Part shown: positions 35,171-44,575 of the stretch, one piece after another | How positions within the stretch are numbered: position 1 is the stretch's first letter | Layout: each line of letters opens with the position of its first letter | Source of the DNA: Saccharicrinis aurantiacus | Lineage (GTDB): Bacteria; Bacteroidota; Bacteroidia; Bacteroidales; Marinilabiliaceae | NCBI RefSeq assembly: GCF_001660705.2 | Contig: NZ_LYBV02000001.1 | Coordinates: 124,001-188,000, forward strand | Direction of reading: 5' to 3' | Length of the DNA: 64,000 bases | Position numbers and translations under genes: made by a program | The notes under the pieces: model-generated | What the model was told of the DNA's origin: nothing | Databases searched by the model: none | The model's input: only the letters and a program-made list of their open reading frames with translations

Positions 35171-36304
35171 ATGAGATATTATATAATAGCAGGAGAAGCT
35201 TCAGGAGATTTACATGGTTCAAACCTAGTGAAAGGATTAAAGAATGAAGATACGGAGTGCGAGTTTCGTTTCTGGGGAGGTGATTTAATGCAAGCTGAAG
35301 GAGGTGAGATGGCAATGCATTATTCTAAAACTGCTTTTATGGGAATAAAAGAGGTACTTAGTAATTTAGATAAAATAAAAGCCAACCTTCGTTATTGTAA
35401 ATCAGATATTGAAGCTTATAATCCTGATGTTTTAATACTTATTGATTATCCAGGTTTTAATTTACGTATTGCCGAGTTTGCCCATAAAATGGGTTTAAAA
35501 GTATTTTATTACATCTCGCCAAAAATATGGGCTTGGAATACAGGAAGAGTAAGTAAAATTAAAAAATATGTGGACAGAATGTACACCATTCTTCCATTTG
35601 AAACTGAGTTTTATAAAAAGCATAATGTACCAATTAACTATGTTGGTAACCCTGTTCTTGATGCCATTGATGCTCGACCTAATAAAGCAGAAACGGTTGG
35701 TGAATTTACAAAGCGAAATGGTTTAAGTAATAAACCTATGGTAGCTTTGTTGGCGGGTTCGCGTAAGCAAGAGTTGAACTACATTTTGCCAACAATGCTA
35801 AGTGTTGTAGAGTCTTTTCCTGAGTATCAATTTGTAATTGCTGGCGCACCTTCGTTTTCGGCGGAGCATTATCAAGAATTTGTAAAAGGGAAAGATGTTA
35901 GTATAATATTTGACCAAACATATGAGTTGGTACAGCACTCGCAAGCTGCCTTAGTAACTTCAGGAACAGCAACCTTAGAAACCGCACTTTTAGATTGTCC
36001 TCAGGTAGTTTGTTATAAAATGTGGGGAGGTAAATGGTTTTATGCTTTTATCAAGAAGTTTATCCTGAAAATACCGTTTGTATCCTTAGTAAACTTAGTA
36101 CTAAACAAGGAAGGTGTTAAAGAGTTGATTCAGGATGAGTATACTACCGAATCTGTTACAGCAGAACTTAAAGATTTGTTACATAATCAGGATTACAGAA
36201 TAAAGATGTTTATCAGTTATAACGATTTACATACAATTATGGGAAGACCAGGAAGTAGTGCTAAAGCTGCAAAACTAATGGTTCAAGAATTGAAGAATAA
36301 CTAA
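35171..36304 (+). CDS. lpxB: Lipid-A-disaccharide synthase
   Basis: 377-aa GT19 glycosyltransferase that joins UDP-2,3-diacylglucosamine to lipid X at the inner face of the cytoplasmic membrane, step five of lipid A synthesis. Motifs are IAGEASGDLHGSNLV at the N terminus, LIDYPGFNLRIA, YYISPKIWAWN, YVGNPVLD, LLAGSRKQEL and the C-terminal TSGTATLETALLDCPQVVCYK nucleotide-binding stretch. Length is normal. gldF begins 3 bp after its stop, so lipid A synthesis and a gliding ABC transporter are co-transcribed. Confidence 0.96.
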   Translation: MRYYIIAGEASGDLHGSNLVKGLKNEDTECEFRFWGGDLMQAEGGEMAMHYSKTAFMGIKEVLSNLDKIKANLRYCKSDIEAYNPDVLILIDYPGFNLRIAEFAHKMGLKVFYYISPKIWAWNTGRVSKIKKYVDRMYTILPFETEFYKKHNVPINYVGNPVLDAIDARPNKAETVGEFTKRNGLSNKPMVALLAGSRKQELNYILPTMLSVVESFPEYQFVIAGAPSFSAEHYQEFVKGKDVSIIFDQTYELVQHSQAALVTSGTATLETALLDCPQVVCYKMWGGKWFYAFIKKFILKIPFVSLVNLVLNKEGVKELIQDEYTTESVTAELKDLLHNQDYRIKMFISYNDLHTIMGRPGSSAKAAKLMVQELKNN

Positions 36305-36306
36305 TT

Positions 36307-37038
36307 ATGTGGAGTTTATACAAAAAAGAAATTATTTCGTTTTTTAGTTCCTTAACAGGCTATTTGGTTGTTGGTGTTTTTCTAATGTTAAGCGGATTGT
36401 TTCTGTGGGTTGTTCCAGGAGAATTAAATATTTTATTTAGCGAGTATGCTAGTCTCGATTCTCTGTTTTACTTAGCACCTTGGTTGTACTTGTTTTTAGT
36501 GCCTGCTGTTACCATGCGTCTTTTTGCCGATGAGAAAAGAATAGGAACAATGGAGTTGTTATTTACTCGTCCGTTAACTGAAATGCAAATAGTTTTGGCG
36601 AAGTACTTTGCCGGTTTAACTCTAATTATTGTGAGTTTATTACCCACTTTGATTTACTACTTTAGTGTTTATCAATTGGGAAGTACAGTTGGAAATATTG
36701 ATACAGGCGGAACAAATGGCTCTTATATAGGATTGTTGTTTTTGGCATCTATTTATGTTGCCATCGGTGTATTTAGTTCAAGTCTTACTGATAATCAGGT
36801 GGTCGCTTTTGTAACTTCCGTAATACTATGTTTTGTATTTTACTTTGGTTTTGATGCACTTTCTGATGTTGTATCTAACAATCAATTAAGATCCATAGTT
36901 TTAAATTGGGGTATCGATTCTCATTATCAATCCATAAGTAGAGGAGTAATTGACTCTAGAGATATAATCTATTTCCTTAGTGTTATTGGTGTCTTTTTGT
37001 TTGCATCAAAAACTGTTTTGTTAAGTCGAAAGTGGTAA
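36307..37038 (+). CDS. gldF: Gliding-motility ABC transporter permease GldF
   Basis: 243-aa ABC-2 type permease with six predicted TM helices. The N terminus MWSLYKKEIISFFSSLTGYLVVG and the RLFADEKRIGTMELLFTRPLTE stretch are characteristic of GldF. With GldG (next gene) and the ATPase GldA it forms the transporter needed for gliding in Flavobacterium johnsoniae; no gldA is seen in this window. In non-gliding Bacteroidota the pair is kept with unknown function. The gene starts 3 bp after lpxB. Confidence 0.92.
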   Translation: MWSLYKKEIISFFSSLTGYLVVGVFLMLSGLFLWVVPGELNILFSEYASLDSLFYLAPWLYLFLVPAVTMRLFADEKRIGTMELLFTRPLTEMQIVLAKYFAGLTLIIVSLLPTLIYYFSVYQLGSTVGNIDTGGTNGSYIGLLFLASIYVAIGVFSSSLTDNQVVAFVTSVILCFVFYFGFDALSDVVSNNQLRSIVLNWGIDSHYQSISRGVIDSRDIIYFLSVIGVFLFASKTVLLSRKW

Positions 37039-37059
37039 TTAAAAAATGCAATAGTTCAG

Positions 37060-38754
37060 ATGCTTAAAAGTAAAAAAACACAACATATATCTCAATTAAT
37101 TCTAGTTATTGGAGCTGCTATTGTTATTAATATGATAGCAATCAATTGGTTTTTTCGAGTTGATTTAACTAGCGAGAAGCGTTATACCCTTGCTGATAAT
37201 ACAAAATATTTTCTCAAAGATTTAGAGGAGGTTGTTTATGTAAAAGTTTACCTGCATGGAGATTTAAATGTTGGGTTTAAGAATTTATCGCGAGCAACTA
37301 ATGAGTTGTTAGATGAATTCAGAGTTTATGCTGGGAGTAATATTGAGTATAGCTTTATCGATCCAATGGAAGGATCAAAGAAGGAACAAAAGGAGCGCCT
37401 AAGCGAGATGGAAAGTTTAGGGATGGCTCCTCAACAAGTTTTTGAGGCAGGCGAAGATGGTCGAAATACGCGCACTTTGGTTTATCCTTTTGCAGTAGTT
37501 TACTATAATGGAAAACAGTTGCCGATAAATTTATTAGAAAATGTTCAGGGCTTCTCTGGTTCTGAAAACTTAAATAAATCACTAGAAACCTTAGAATATA
37601 AATTTGTAGATGCTTTTCGAAGAATTACGAGTGATGAGAAGATGCGTATTGCATTTTTAGAAGGTCACGATGAGTTGGACGAATTAGATGTATTGGATAT
37701 AACTGATCAGTTATCGCAAAATTATGAAGTAGATAGAGGGGTTTTAGGTGATGATCCAAACATATTAAGTCCGTATAAAGCAGTTATTATTGCTAAACCT
37801 CAAGAGAGATTTTCAGAGTTAGATAAGTATATCCTTGATCAGTACTTAATGAATGGTGGACGCATAATGTGGTTGGTTGATGCAGTGAATATAACTGTTG
37901 ATAGTTTGCGTAAGTCTGGTGAGGCTGTGGGTATATTGAGCGATATAAATATTAGCGATCAACTTTTTAAATATGGGGTTCGCATTAATCCTGTTATTGT
38001 TCAGGATATACAAGCAGGTATGATTCCTGTTTCAATTGCAAAACCCGGGCAACAGCCAAGTATAGTACCGGCTCCGTGGCTTTACAGCCCTTTGCTAATA
38101 CCGCAACCCAACCATTCTATAACACGAAATTTAAATGTAGTAACATCCGAATTTGTTAGTACTATTGATACTGTAAATAACGATTTAGATCTAGAAAGAA
38201 GTGTTTTGTTACGTAGTTCGCGTTACTCAAAGGTTGATCAAGTTCCAGTTTATATTACTCTAGCTTTGGTAAATCAGAAACCTGATAGGAGAGAATTTAC
38301 ACAATCGTTTTTGCCAACAGCAATCGCGCAAAAAGGAGTATTTAAATCAATTTTTGAGAATCGTTTAAAGCCAAATAATATTAATTCTGATTTGCCAATT
38401 TTAACATCTAGTAAGCCAACAAAAATGATAGTTGTAGCTGATGGCGATATCATTAAAAATAAAGTGCGCTTTAAGGGGACAAACCCCAAAGTGTTGCCTC
38501 TAGGTTTCGATGAAATGACCAATACCACCTTTGGTAATAAGGACTTTATTGTTAATGCTGTTAATTATCTTTGCGATGATGAAGGTTGGATGAATCTGCG
38601 TAGCAGAAGTTATACTTTACGAATGCTCGATAAAAGCAAAGTTTCTGAGCAATCATTTTATTGGAAGTTGTTTAATTTAATAGCTCCGATTTTCTTTCTT
38701 GCACTAATTGCCTCTCTAGTGTTCTATTATCGCAAGATTAACTATAAAAAATAA
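37060..38754 (+). CDS. gldG: Gliding-motility-associated protein GldG
   Basis: 564 aa with an N-terminal TM (about 12-32), a large extracytoplasmic domain of the ABC_transp_aux/DUF4350 type (about 35-520: VDLTSEKRYTLADNTKYFL, FLEGHDELDELDV, YLMNGGRIMWLVDAVN) and a C-terminal TM (about 535-557) ending in a basic tail. It partners GldF. The spacing of 21 bp to gldF and 6 bp to the next gene indicates one operon. GldG is required for gliding where tested. Confidence 0.92.
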   Translation: MLKSKKTQHISQLILVIGAAIVINMIAINWFFRVDLTSEKRYTLADNTKYFLKDLEEVVYVKVYLHGDLNVGFKNLSRATNELLDEFRVYAGSNIEYSFIDPMEGSKKEQKERLSEMESLGMAPQQVFEAGEDGRNTRTLVYPFAVVYYNGKQLPINLLENVQGFSGSENLNKSLETLEYKFVDAFRRITSDEKMRIAFLEGHDELDELDVLDITDQLSQNYEVDRGVLGDDPNILSPYKAVIIAKPQERFSELDKYILDQYLMNGGRIMWLVDAVNITVDSLRKSGEAVGILSDINISDQLFKYGVRINPVIVQDIQAGMIPVSIAKPGQQPSIVPAPWLYSPLLIPQPNHSITRNLNVVTSEFVSTIDTVNNDLDLERSVLLRSSRYSKVDQVPVYITLALVNQKPDRREFTQSFLPTAIAQKGVFKSIFENRLKPNNINSDLPILTSSKPTKMIVVADGDIIKNKVRFKGTNPKVLPLGFDEMTNTTFGNKDFIVNAVNYLCDDEGWMNLRSRSYTLRMLDKSKVSEQSFYWKLFNLIAPIFFLALIASLVFYYRKINYKK

Positions 38755-38760
38755 GCCAAT

Positions 38761-39678
38761 ATGCGCACTAAAATATTAGTTGCCTTTGTAATACTTGTAG
38801 GGTTGGTTCTTTTCTTTATGTTTAGGTCTAATTCAGGCACAATGAAAAAAGCTTTAGATCTTAAGGCTGATAAGGTGAATAGTTGGACGGATATTTTTAT
38901 TGTATCTGGTGACGATTCGCTCCAAATTTCAAAACAAGGAGAGTTGTGGTCGTTAAATGATGGTTTAGAGGTTTCTAAGCTCAAGGTAGATATGTTGAAA
39001 GACTACTTATCTAACCTATCTGTGCGATACCCCTTAACCGGACCTAAAGGCGAAACTGTAAAAAATAGCATTAAACAAGTTGGAACTCGGATAACTGCAA
39101 AATCAGAAGGGAATGAAACTTATGAAGTCTTTTTGCAGCAAGATCATAATATATTGTACGCTTATCGTAATAAGGCCAAATATCCTAATGTATTGTACGA
39201 CTCAGCCGAAGCTGATTATATATTCTCGAATGACCTCGTAAATCCAATATTTTGGAGAAATAAAACTTTGTTTTCACTTCAGAAGGAATCCATTGAAAAC
39301 GTAAATATGGTTTGGGCCAATAATGATGATTCATTTGTAATCAGTCAAGAGGATGAAGAGATAATTGTAAAAAGTAATAATAGCAAGGTTCTTGATAATG
39401 ATATAGCCAAGTTTTACTTATATGAGTTTAAGCACCTCGAACTATCTCGTCGGATTTCTAAAGTAGATACTTGCATAGGACAAAAGTTATGTGATTTATC
39501 AATAAGAGAAAAATTAGGTAAAAATCATAAGATACAGTTTTATCAGTTTCTTCAATCAGGTGAGGTTTCAAAAAGTGAACTGCTGGTTAATGTATCTGAA
39601 TCTAAAGAATGGGGAGTTGTTTCCTTTATACAAGTAGATCCAATTTTACGAAAAGCCTCATTTTTTATTAAAAAGTAG
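38761..39678 (+). CDS. DUF4340-like membrane-anchored protein
   Basis: 305 aa: one N-terminal TM (about 5-23) and an extracytoplasmic beta-rich domain. LSNLSVRYPLTGPKGE and the repeated short ligand-like strands resemble the DUF4340 proteins that accompany GldG-type ABC systems. It begins 6 bp after gldG, so it is very likely part of the same complex or pathway. No catalytic motif is seen. The family match is from memory of pattern and gene order, and so moderate. Confidence 0.6.
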   Translation: MRTKILVAFVILVGLVLFFMFRSNSGTMKKALDLKADKVNSWTDIFIVSGDDSLQISKQGELWSLNDGLEVSKLKVDMLKDYLSNLSVRYPLTGPKGETVKNSIKQVGTRITAKSEGNETYEVFLQQDHNILYAYRNKAKYPNVLYDSAEADYIFSNDLVNPIFWRNKTLFSLQKESIENVNMVWANNDDSFVISQEDEEIIVKSNNSKVLDNDIAKFYLYEFKHLELSRRISKVDTCIGQKLCDLSIREKLGKNHKIQFYQFLQSGEVSKSELLVNVSESKEWGVVSFIQVDPILRKASFFIKK

Positions 39679-39868
39679 CTATCAAATTCTCGACTTTACT
39701 TTTTTTGACCGGATGTTGAAAAATTGTAATAACTAGCTCAAAATAGGCTTGCTAAACTCAAAGAATTCTCTTATAATTACCAATGCTTATTAAAATTTCA
39801 CCTGCTTTTTAAGTCTTTGATTTTTAACGAGCAGACAAGTAGTAATCAGTAAAATAAAAATTCATATA

Positions 39869-40993
39869 ATGAAATTTGTTGTTTCAAGTTCCGAACTTCT
39901 TTATCACTTACAAGCCGTAAGTCGTGTTGTTAGCAATAAAAGTTCAATTCCTATTTTAGAAAATATTTTATTCGAATTAGCAGGGGATAAACTAACCATT
40001 ACGGCTTCTGATTTAGAGTCTACAATGGTAACATCAATGTCTCTTGATAATAGCGAAGGTGAAGGTTTAGTGGCATTGCCAGCTAAAATATTGCTTGAAA
40101 CGCTTAAAAAATTCCCAGAGCAACCCATAAGTTTTGATATTAACAACGATTCATTAGCTGTTGATATTCTTACGGATAGAGGTAAGTATAGTGTTGTTGG
40201 ATTAAGTGGAGATGAGTTTCCTGAGATTCCAGAAGTGGATAAAGATAAATCATCGAATTTATTATTGCCAGCATCAGTTTTATTAGCAGGTATTAATAAA
40301 ACTTTGTTTGCCACTGCTGACGATGAATTACGACCAGTGATGAATGGTATTTTAATGGAGATGTCTCCAGAGAATTTAACATTTGTAGCGAGTGATTCTC
40401 ATAAATTAGTTCGTTATCAGCGTATGGATGCTACAACTGAGTTTAGCTCTTCATTTATTTTACCTAAAAAGCCAGCTTCATTTTTAAAGAGTGTTTTGGT
40501 AAAAGAAGATGGTGATGTAACAATTGAGTTTGATGATAAAAATGCATTCTTCGTTATGGAGAATCATCGTTTAGTTTGCCGTTTGGTAGAAGGTAATTAT
40601 CCAAGTTATAATGCTGTAATACCTCAAGATAATCCGAATAAAATTATTGTTAATCGCCAGGAGGTTGTAAATACTTTGGGTAGAGTTTCTCTATTTTCAA
40701 ATCAAGCTAGCAACTTAGTGAAGTTATCCATTACTGGAGATAAGATGATGGTATCTGCGCAGGATATTGATTTTTCTATCTCAGCATATGAAAACTTAAG
40801 TTGTCAGTATAGTGGTGATGCAATAGAAATTGGTTTTAAATCAGCATTTTTAGCTGAATTATTAGATAATATCTCGTCAGAAGAGATTGTGATGGAGTTA
40901 GCAGATCCTGCAAGAGCAGGGATCTTTTTGCCTTTAGAAAATGATGGGCCTGAGGATGAGCTAATGCTTTTAATGCCTATGATGATAAATTAA
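39869..40993 (+). CDS. dnaN: DNA polymerase III beta sliding clamp
   Basis: 374-aa clamp with three topologically similar domains; the ring dimer encircles DNA and tethers polymerase III. Landmarks are FVVSSSELLYHLQAVSRVVSNKSSIPILENIL at the N terminus (first helix and strand), ILPKKPASFLKSVL and GDVTIEFDDKNAFF in the middle domain, and the C-terminal LMLLMPMMIN that forms the partner-binding cleft (PMMIN tail). dnaN lies 190 bp after the gldFG operon, with a GNRA-loop terminator after it. It is not next to dnaA here. Confidence 0.97.
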   Translation: MKFVVSSSELLYHLQAVSRVVSNKSSIPILENILFELAGDKLTITASDLESTMVTSMSLDNSEGEGLVALPAKILLETLKKFPEQPISFDINNDSLAVDILTDRGKYSVVGLSGDEFPEIPEVDKDKSSNLLLPASVLLAGINKTLFATADDELRPVMNGILMEMSPENLTFVASDSHKLVRYQRMDATTEFSSSFILPKKPASFLKSVLVKEDGDVTIEFDDKNAFFVMENHRLVCRLVEGNYPSYNAVIPQDNPNKIIVNRQEVVNTLGRVSLFSNQASNLVKLSITGDKMMVSAQDIDFSISAYENLSCQYSGDAIEIGFKSAFLAELLDNISSEEIVMELADPARAGIFLPLENDGPEDELMLLMPMMIN

Positions 40994-41014
40994 AATATAT
41001 AAGTCAATATATTG

Positions 41015-41044
41015 AAAAAGGGAAGCGAAAGCTTCCCTTTTTTT
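41015..41044 (+). terminator. Intrinsic terminator of dnaN
   Basis: A perfect 12-bp stem AAAAAGGGAAGC / GCTTCCCTTTTT closed by a GAAA tetraloop, with a further T run. It lies 21 bp after the dnaN stop. Confidence 0.92.
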
Positions 41045-41145
41045 ATTCTAACAGTTTGGCTATATTCAAACCATAAAATAGTGAACAATATAATTAAGTT
41101 CATGTTTCCTAAACTGAATAAACAACTAATTAAAGAAAAAGAATT

Positions 41146-41751
41146 ATGGAGAAGTCATATAGTTTAGAAAACCCGTGGGGGTTCTCTTTTAGAGGAGTAT
41201 TTTTAATAATACTAGGTGTGTTTGCATTAACCAATAAGCCAAATACATTTGAGCCTTTAATGTTGATATTATCAATGTTGTATCTGTTTGCTTCATTTAT
41301 GACTATTGCAGGTATGTTTGTGTTAAAAAAAGAACCAATCACAATTTTTAGTTTTTTGCGTTTGTTTTTAAATGTGGCATCATTTGTTTTAATGGCTGTT
41401 GGTTTTTTGGCCTATTATAATAGTGCAGTCACATTGGATGCTGCAAGAGAGTATGCTATTACGCTTATTTTAATAACGTTTTTGATATCCTTAACGAGGA
41501 TAACTGTTGATTTAATATATAATATAAAGCAGAACCCTCATTACGCATTAATCTTAATAATTGAGTGTGTATTGATGTCGCTTTTAGTAATGTCATTTTA
41601 TCAGGTTTATACTGAGTTGGGGAATCTTGTTATAACAGGAGATGCTGAGCATATTATACACAACCTTACTGTTTTTGGTAGTATTGGTATTGCTTTCGGA
41701 ATTATAGAAATTGTATTAAATAGACTAATTGTTGTCTTAAAAATTAAGTAA
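41146..41751 (+). CDS. DUF308/HdeD-like membrane protein
   Basis: 201 aa with six predicted TM helices arranged as two-helix hairpins, hydrophobic throughout. FSFRGVFLIILGVFALTN and the following ASFMTIAGMFVL resemble the DUF308 repeats of HdeD-type acid-resistance proteins. The function is unknown. It is a single gene between a dnaN terminator and a 17-bp perfect bidirectional terminator shared with menB. Confidence 0.65.
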   Translation: MEKSYSLENPWGFSFRGVFLIILGVFALTNKPNTFEPLMLILSMLYLFASFMTIAGMFVLKKEPITIFSFLRLFLNVASFVLMAVGFLAYYNSAVTLDAAREYAITLILITFLISLTRITVDLIYNIKQNPHYALILIIECVLMSLLVMSFYQVYTELGNLVITGDAEHIIHNLTVFGSIGIAFGIIEIVLNRLIVVLKIK

Positions 41752-41809
41752 TTTATTAGATGCTTTTATCTTGAGGTTTTCTGCTTCAGGAAATCGCTAT
41801 TTCATTCAT

Positions 41810-41854
41810 ACAAAAAGAGCTTGTCACTTAATAAAGTTGACAAGCTCTTTTTGT
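41810..41854. terminator. Bidirectional terminator between the DUF308 gene and menB
   Basis: A perfect 17-bp stem (ACAAAAAGAGCTTGTCA with its complement) with an 11-nt loop, between convergent genes. Confidence 0.88.
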
Positions 41855-41871
41855 ATATAAGTTTTCTTTTG

Positions 41872-42693
41872 TTACGGGAACTTTGGGAACTGTTTAAAGT
41901 CAGGATCACGTTTCTCAAGAAATGCATGTTTTCCTTCCTGCGCTTCCTCCATTAGGTAATACATTAAAGTAGCATCACCAGCCATTTCCATAATACCATG
42001 TTGTCCATCTAATTCAGCATTTAATCCTCTTTTAATCATGCGTAATGCCAATGGACTGCGTTTCATTATTGTTCTGCACCATTCAACAGTAGTATCTTCT
42101 AAATCTTCTAGAGGTACCACTTTGTTAACCATACCCATTGTTTCAGCTTCTGCAGCAGTGTATTGTTCGCATAAGAACCAAATTTCACGGGCTTTCTTCT
42201 GCCCTACGTGGCTAGCTAAATAAGATGAGCCAAAGCCAGCATCAAAACTTCCTACTTTAGGACCAGTTTGCCCGAAGCGAGCATTGTCAGATGCAATGGT
42301 AAGGTCGCATACAACGTGTAATACATGTCCTCCGCCTATAGCGTATCCGTTTACCATAGCTATAACAGGCTTAGGTAACGATTTAATTTTTTTATGTAAA
42401 TCCAATACATTCAATCGAGGTACGCCATGTTCGTCAATATAGCCACCTACACCTTTAACCTTTTGGTCGCCACCAGAACAAAATGCTTTATCTCCAATTC
42501 CGGTAAGCACAACTACGCTAATATCTTGGCGTTCACGACAAACCTCAATGGCTTCTAATAATTGCATAATTGTTTCCGGACGAAAAGCATTGTATACTTC
42601 AGGCCTGTTGATTGTTAGTTTGGCAATGCCTTCGAAGAATTCAAATTTGATATCGGAATACTCCTTTATAGATTCCCAGTTATATTTACTCAT
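41872..42693 (-). CDS. menB: 1,4-dihydroxy-2-naphthoyl-CoA synthase
   Basis: 273-aa crotonase-fold enzyme that closes the second ring in menaquinone synthesis, converting O-succinylbenzoyl-CoA to DHNA-CoA. Motifs are [25 protein letters not shown] (oxyanion hole), [27 protein letters not shown] and [13 protein letters not shown], followed by the C-terminal helix ending [11 protein letters not shown]. The Gly in QTGPKVGS (Asp in the mycobacterial enzyme) indicates the bicarbonate-dependent type I MenB. It is encoded 15 bp after menD. Confidence 0.96.
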   Translation of the reverse strand: MSKYNWESIKEYSDIKFEFFEGIAKLTINRPEVYNAFRPETIMQLLEAIEVCRERQDISVVVLTGIGDKAFCSGGDQKVKGVGGYIDEHGVPRLNVLDLHKKIKSLPKPVIAMVNGYAIGGGHVLHVVCDLTIASDNARFGQTGPKVGSFDAGFGSSYLASHVGQKKAREIWFLCEQYTAAEAETMGMVNKVVPLEDLEDTTVEWCRTIMKRSPLALRMIKRGLNAELDGQHGIMEMAGDATLMYYLMEEAQEGKHAFLEKRDPDFKQFPKFP

Positions 42694-42708
42694 ATCGTGT
42701 GTTTTATA

Positions 42709-44406
42709 TTATCTATTGTTACTAAAATTCTTAAAGTAATTACGAAGTATCTTACCGTTAATATCTCCAGGTGTAAAAACCTCAAGTAATGAAGCTTTGG
42801 TGTTGTTGTTTACGAAGTTATTATAAGTATCTTCTAGTTCCTCAAGTGATGATGCGCTAAAATAATCTAATCCATAGGTATAAGCAAGATGTTCTGCTTT
42901 ATATTGGTGCTTGGCTTCGAAGAATTGCTCCAATTCTGGTGAATCTGATGGCCCAGGAATGAATCTGAAAATTCCACCACCACCATTATTGATAACAATT
43001 ACTTTAAAGTTCTTTTTCAAATACGAATTCCATAAACCATTTGAATCATACATAAAACTAAGATCTCCCGTAATAAGGATAGTTGGGTTCTCAGAGTTAA
43101 TTGATGCTCCAACAGCAGTACTTACGCTACCGTCAATACCACTTGTGCCTCTATTGGCAAAAGAGTGAACCTTAATATCGTCTTGGAACAGCTGCGCGTA
43201 ACGAACAGGAGTGCTGTTGGCCAATTGTAATTGAGATTTTTCTGGCAAATGGGTAAAGATGTGATTTAGTGCTTTTAAATCACTCCACTTTGTTTGCTCA
43301 ATAAACTGCTCGTGTAAAGCTTGGTTTTTTAACGAGCGCTTTTGCCAAATATCTTTAAATCTGCCGGTTTCAACCTTTAAGTGCGATGCTACTTGAGAGA
43401 AAAACTCATAAGCATCCATTTTTACTGATAGGCTTAAACGTTGAAAAGTATCAATAACTTTATCGGATTGAGAAATGTGCCAATGTTCTTTTGGAGGATT
43501 GTTACGTAAGAATTCTTTTATCTTTTTACTAACAATTTGTCCGCCCAATGAGATTAATAAGCTTGGCTTAAATAAAGCAGCTTCATCTTCGTCAATAGAG
43601 AATATTTGCCTATCGATACAAGTGATGAAATTATCGCAAAATTGATTTGTTGTTGTTTCAGTTAAGAATACTGTATTTGATAGTTGGCCTAAGTGACTAA
43701 GCACTTGGCTCATTTTTTCACAAGGAGCTAAAACTCCTGCGACAATCATTACGGACTCTGCTTTATTCCATTTTGTGGCTAATTCTTGTATTTGATCTGC
43801 GCTTAAAGTCTGTTCCGGAATTAACTGTTCAATTGGTCGCGATACTCTTTTTTCAGCGGCAGTTCTTCCGTATAAAGGTTCGCGTAAAGGAATATTAATA
43901 TGCACAGGGGCAGGCACGGGATGCATGGTGTTATTCAGTGCTTCGGATATTGACCTGTTGGCGTACCATGCATCATCATCATGAGCAATCTTTACAGGCA
44001 GGTCAATACTATGCTTAATGTAATTGCTAAAAATGTTACTTTGATCGATTGTTTGACCATCGGCTTGACCTACCCATTCTTTTGGTCTATCTGCTGTGAG
44101 AACAACTAGAGGAATCTCTTGATAATATGCTTCAGCAATTGCTGGTGCATAATTTAAAGCTGCAGTTCCGCTGGTGCATATTATGGCAACCGGGCGGCGC
44201 AGTTGTTGTGCCATACCAAGTGCTACGAAGGCAGCGCTTCGTTCATCAACTATAGTGAAACATTCAATGTTTTCAATAGCGTTAAATGCTATTATTAATG
44301 GAGCATTTCTTGATCCTGGAGAGATTACAACCTCGCGGATTCCTTTTTTTATACATTGTTGTACAAGTAACTGTACGACAGATTTGTCTGATGTGGTTTT
44401 ACTCAC
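42709..44406 (-). CDS. menD: SEPHCHC synthase (MenD)
   Basis: 565-aa thiamine-diphosphate enzyme that adds a succinyl semialdehyde unit from 2-oxoglutarate to isochorismate, the first committed step of classical menaquinone synthesis. The N-terminal PYR domain shows VVISPGSRNAPLIIAF and VDERSAAFVALGMA (catalytic Glu). The C-terminal PP domain shows GTSGIDGSVSTAVGAS and GDLSFMYDSNGLWN with INNGGGGIF (Mg-ThDP motif). Length is normal. With menB it forms a two-gene unit; the isochorismate synthase and menC/menE are not seen here. The menaquinone suits a respiratory-anaerobic Bacteroidota. Confidence 0.96.
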   Translation of the reverse strand: MSKTTSDKSVVQLLVQQCIKKGIREVVISPGSRNAPLIIAFNAIENIECFTIVDERSAAFVALGMAQQLRRPVAIICTSGTAALNYAPAIAEAYYQEIPLVVLTADRPKEWVGQADGQTIDQSNIFSNYIKHSIDLPVKIAHDDDAWYANRSISEALNNTMHPVPAPVHINIPLREPLYGRTAAEKRVSRPIEQLIPEQTLSADQIQELATKWNKAESVMIVAGVLAPCEKMSQVLSHLGQLSNTVFLTETTTNQFCDNFITCIDRQIFSIDEDEAALFKPSLLISLGGQIVSKKIKEFLRNNPPKEHWHISQSDKVIDTFQRLSLSVKMDAYEFFSQVASHLKVETGRFKDIWQKRSLKNQALHEQFIEQTKWSDLKALNHIFTHLPEKSQLQLANSTPVRYAQLFQDDIKVHSFANRGTSGIDGSVSTAVGASINSENPTILITGDLSFMYDSNGLWNSYLKKNFKVIVINNGGGGIFRFIPGPSDSPELEQFFEAKHQYKAEHLAYTYGLDYFSASSLEELEDTYNNFVNNNTKASLLEVFTPGDINGKILRNYFKNFSNNR

Positions 44407-44575
44407 TTAAATCTTTTTAGTTTATAAAATGCTTAACATCAATCCTTATGGGTTTATAAAATATCCATATGAATCGATGAGGTTTGAGCCGTGTAAAGAT
44501 AGGAGAATATAGTATTATCAAAAAATGTAATAGAATAATCTTTGGCCTATAATTAAGGGATGAGAATTTGTAGAA

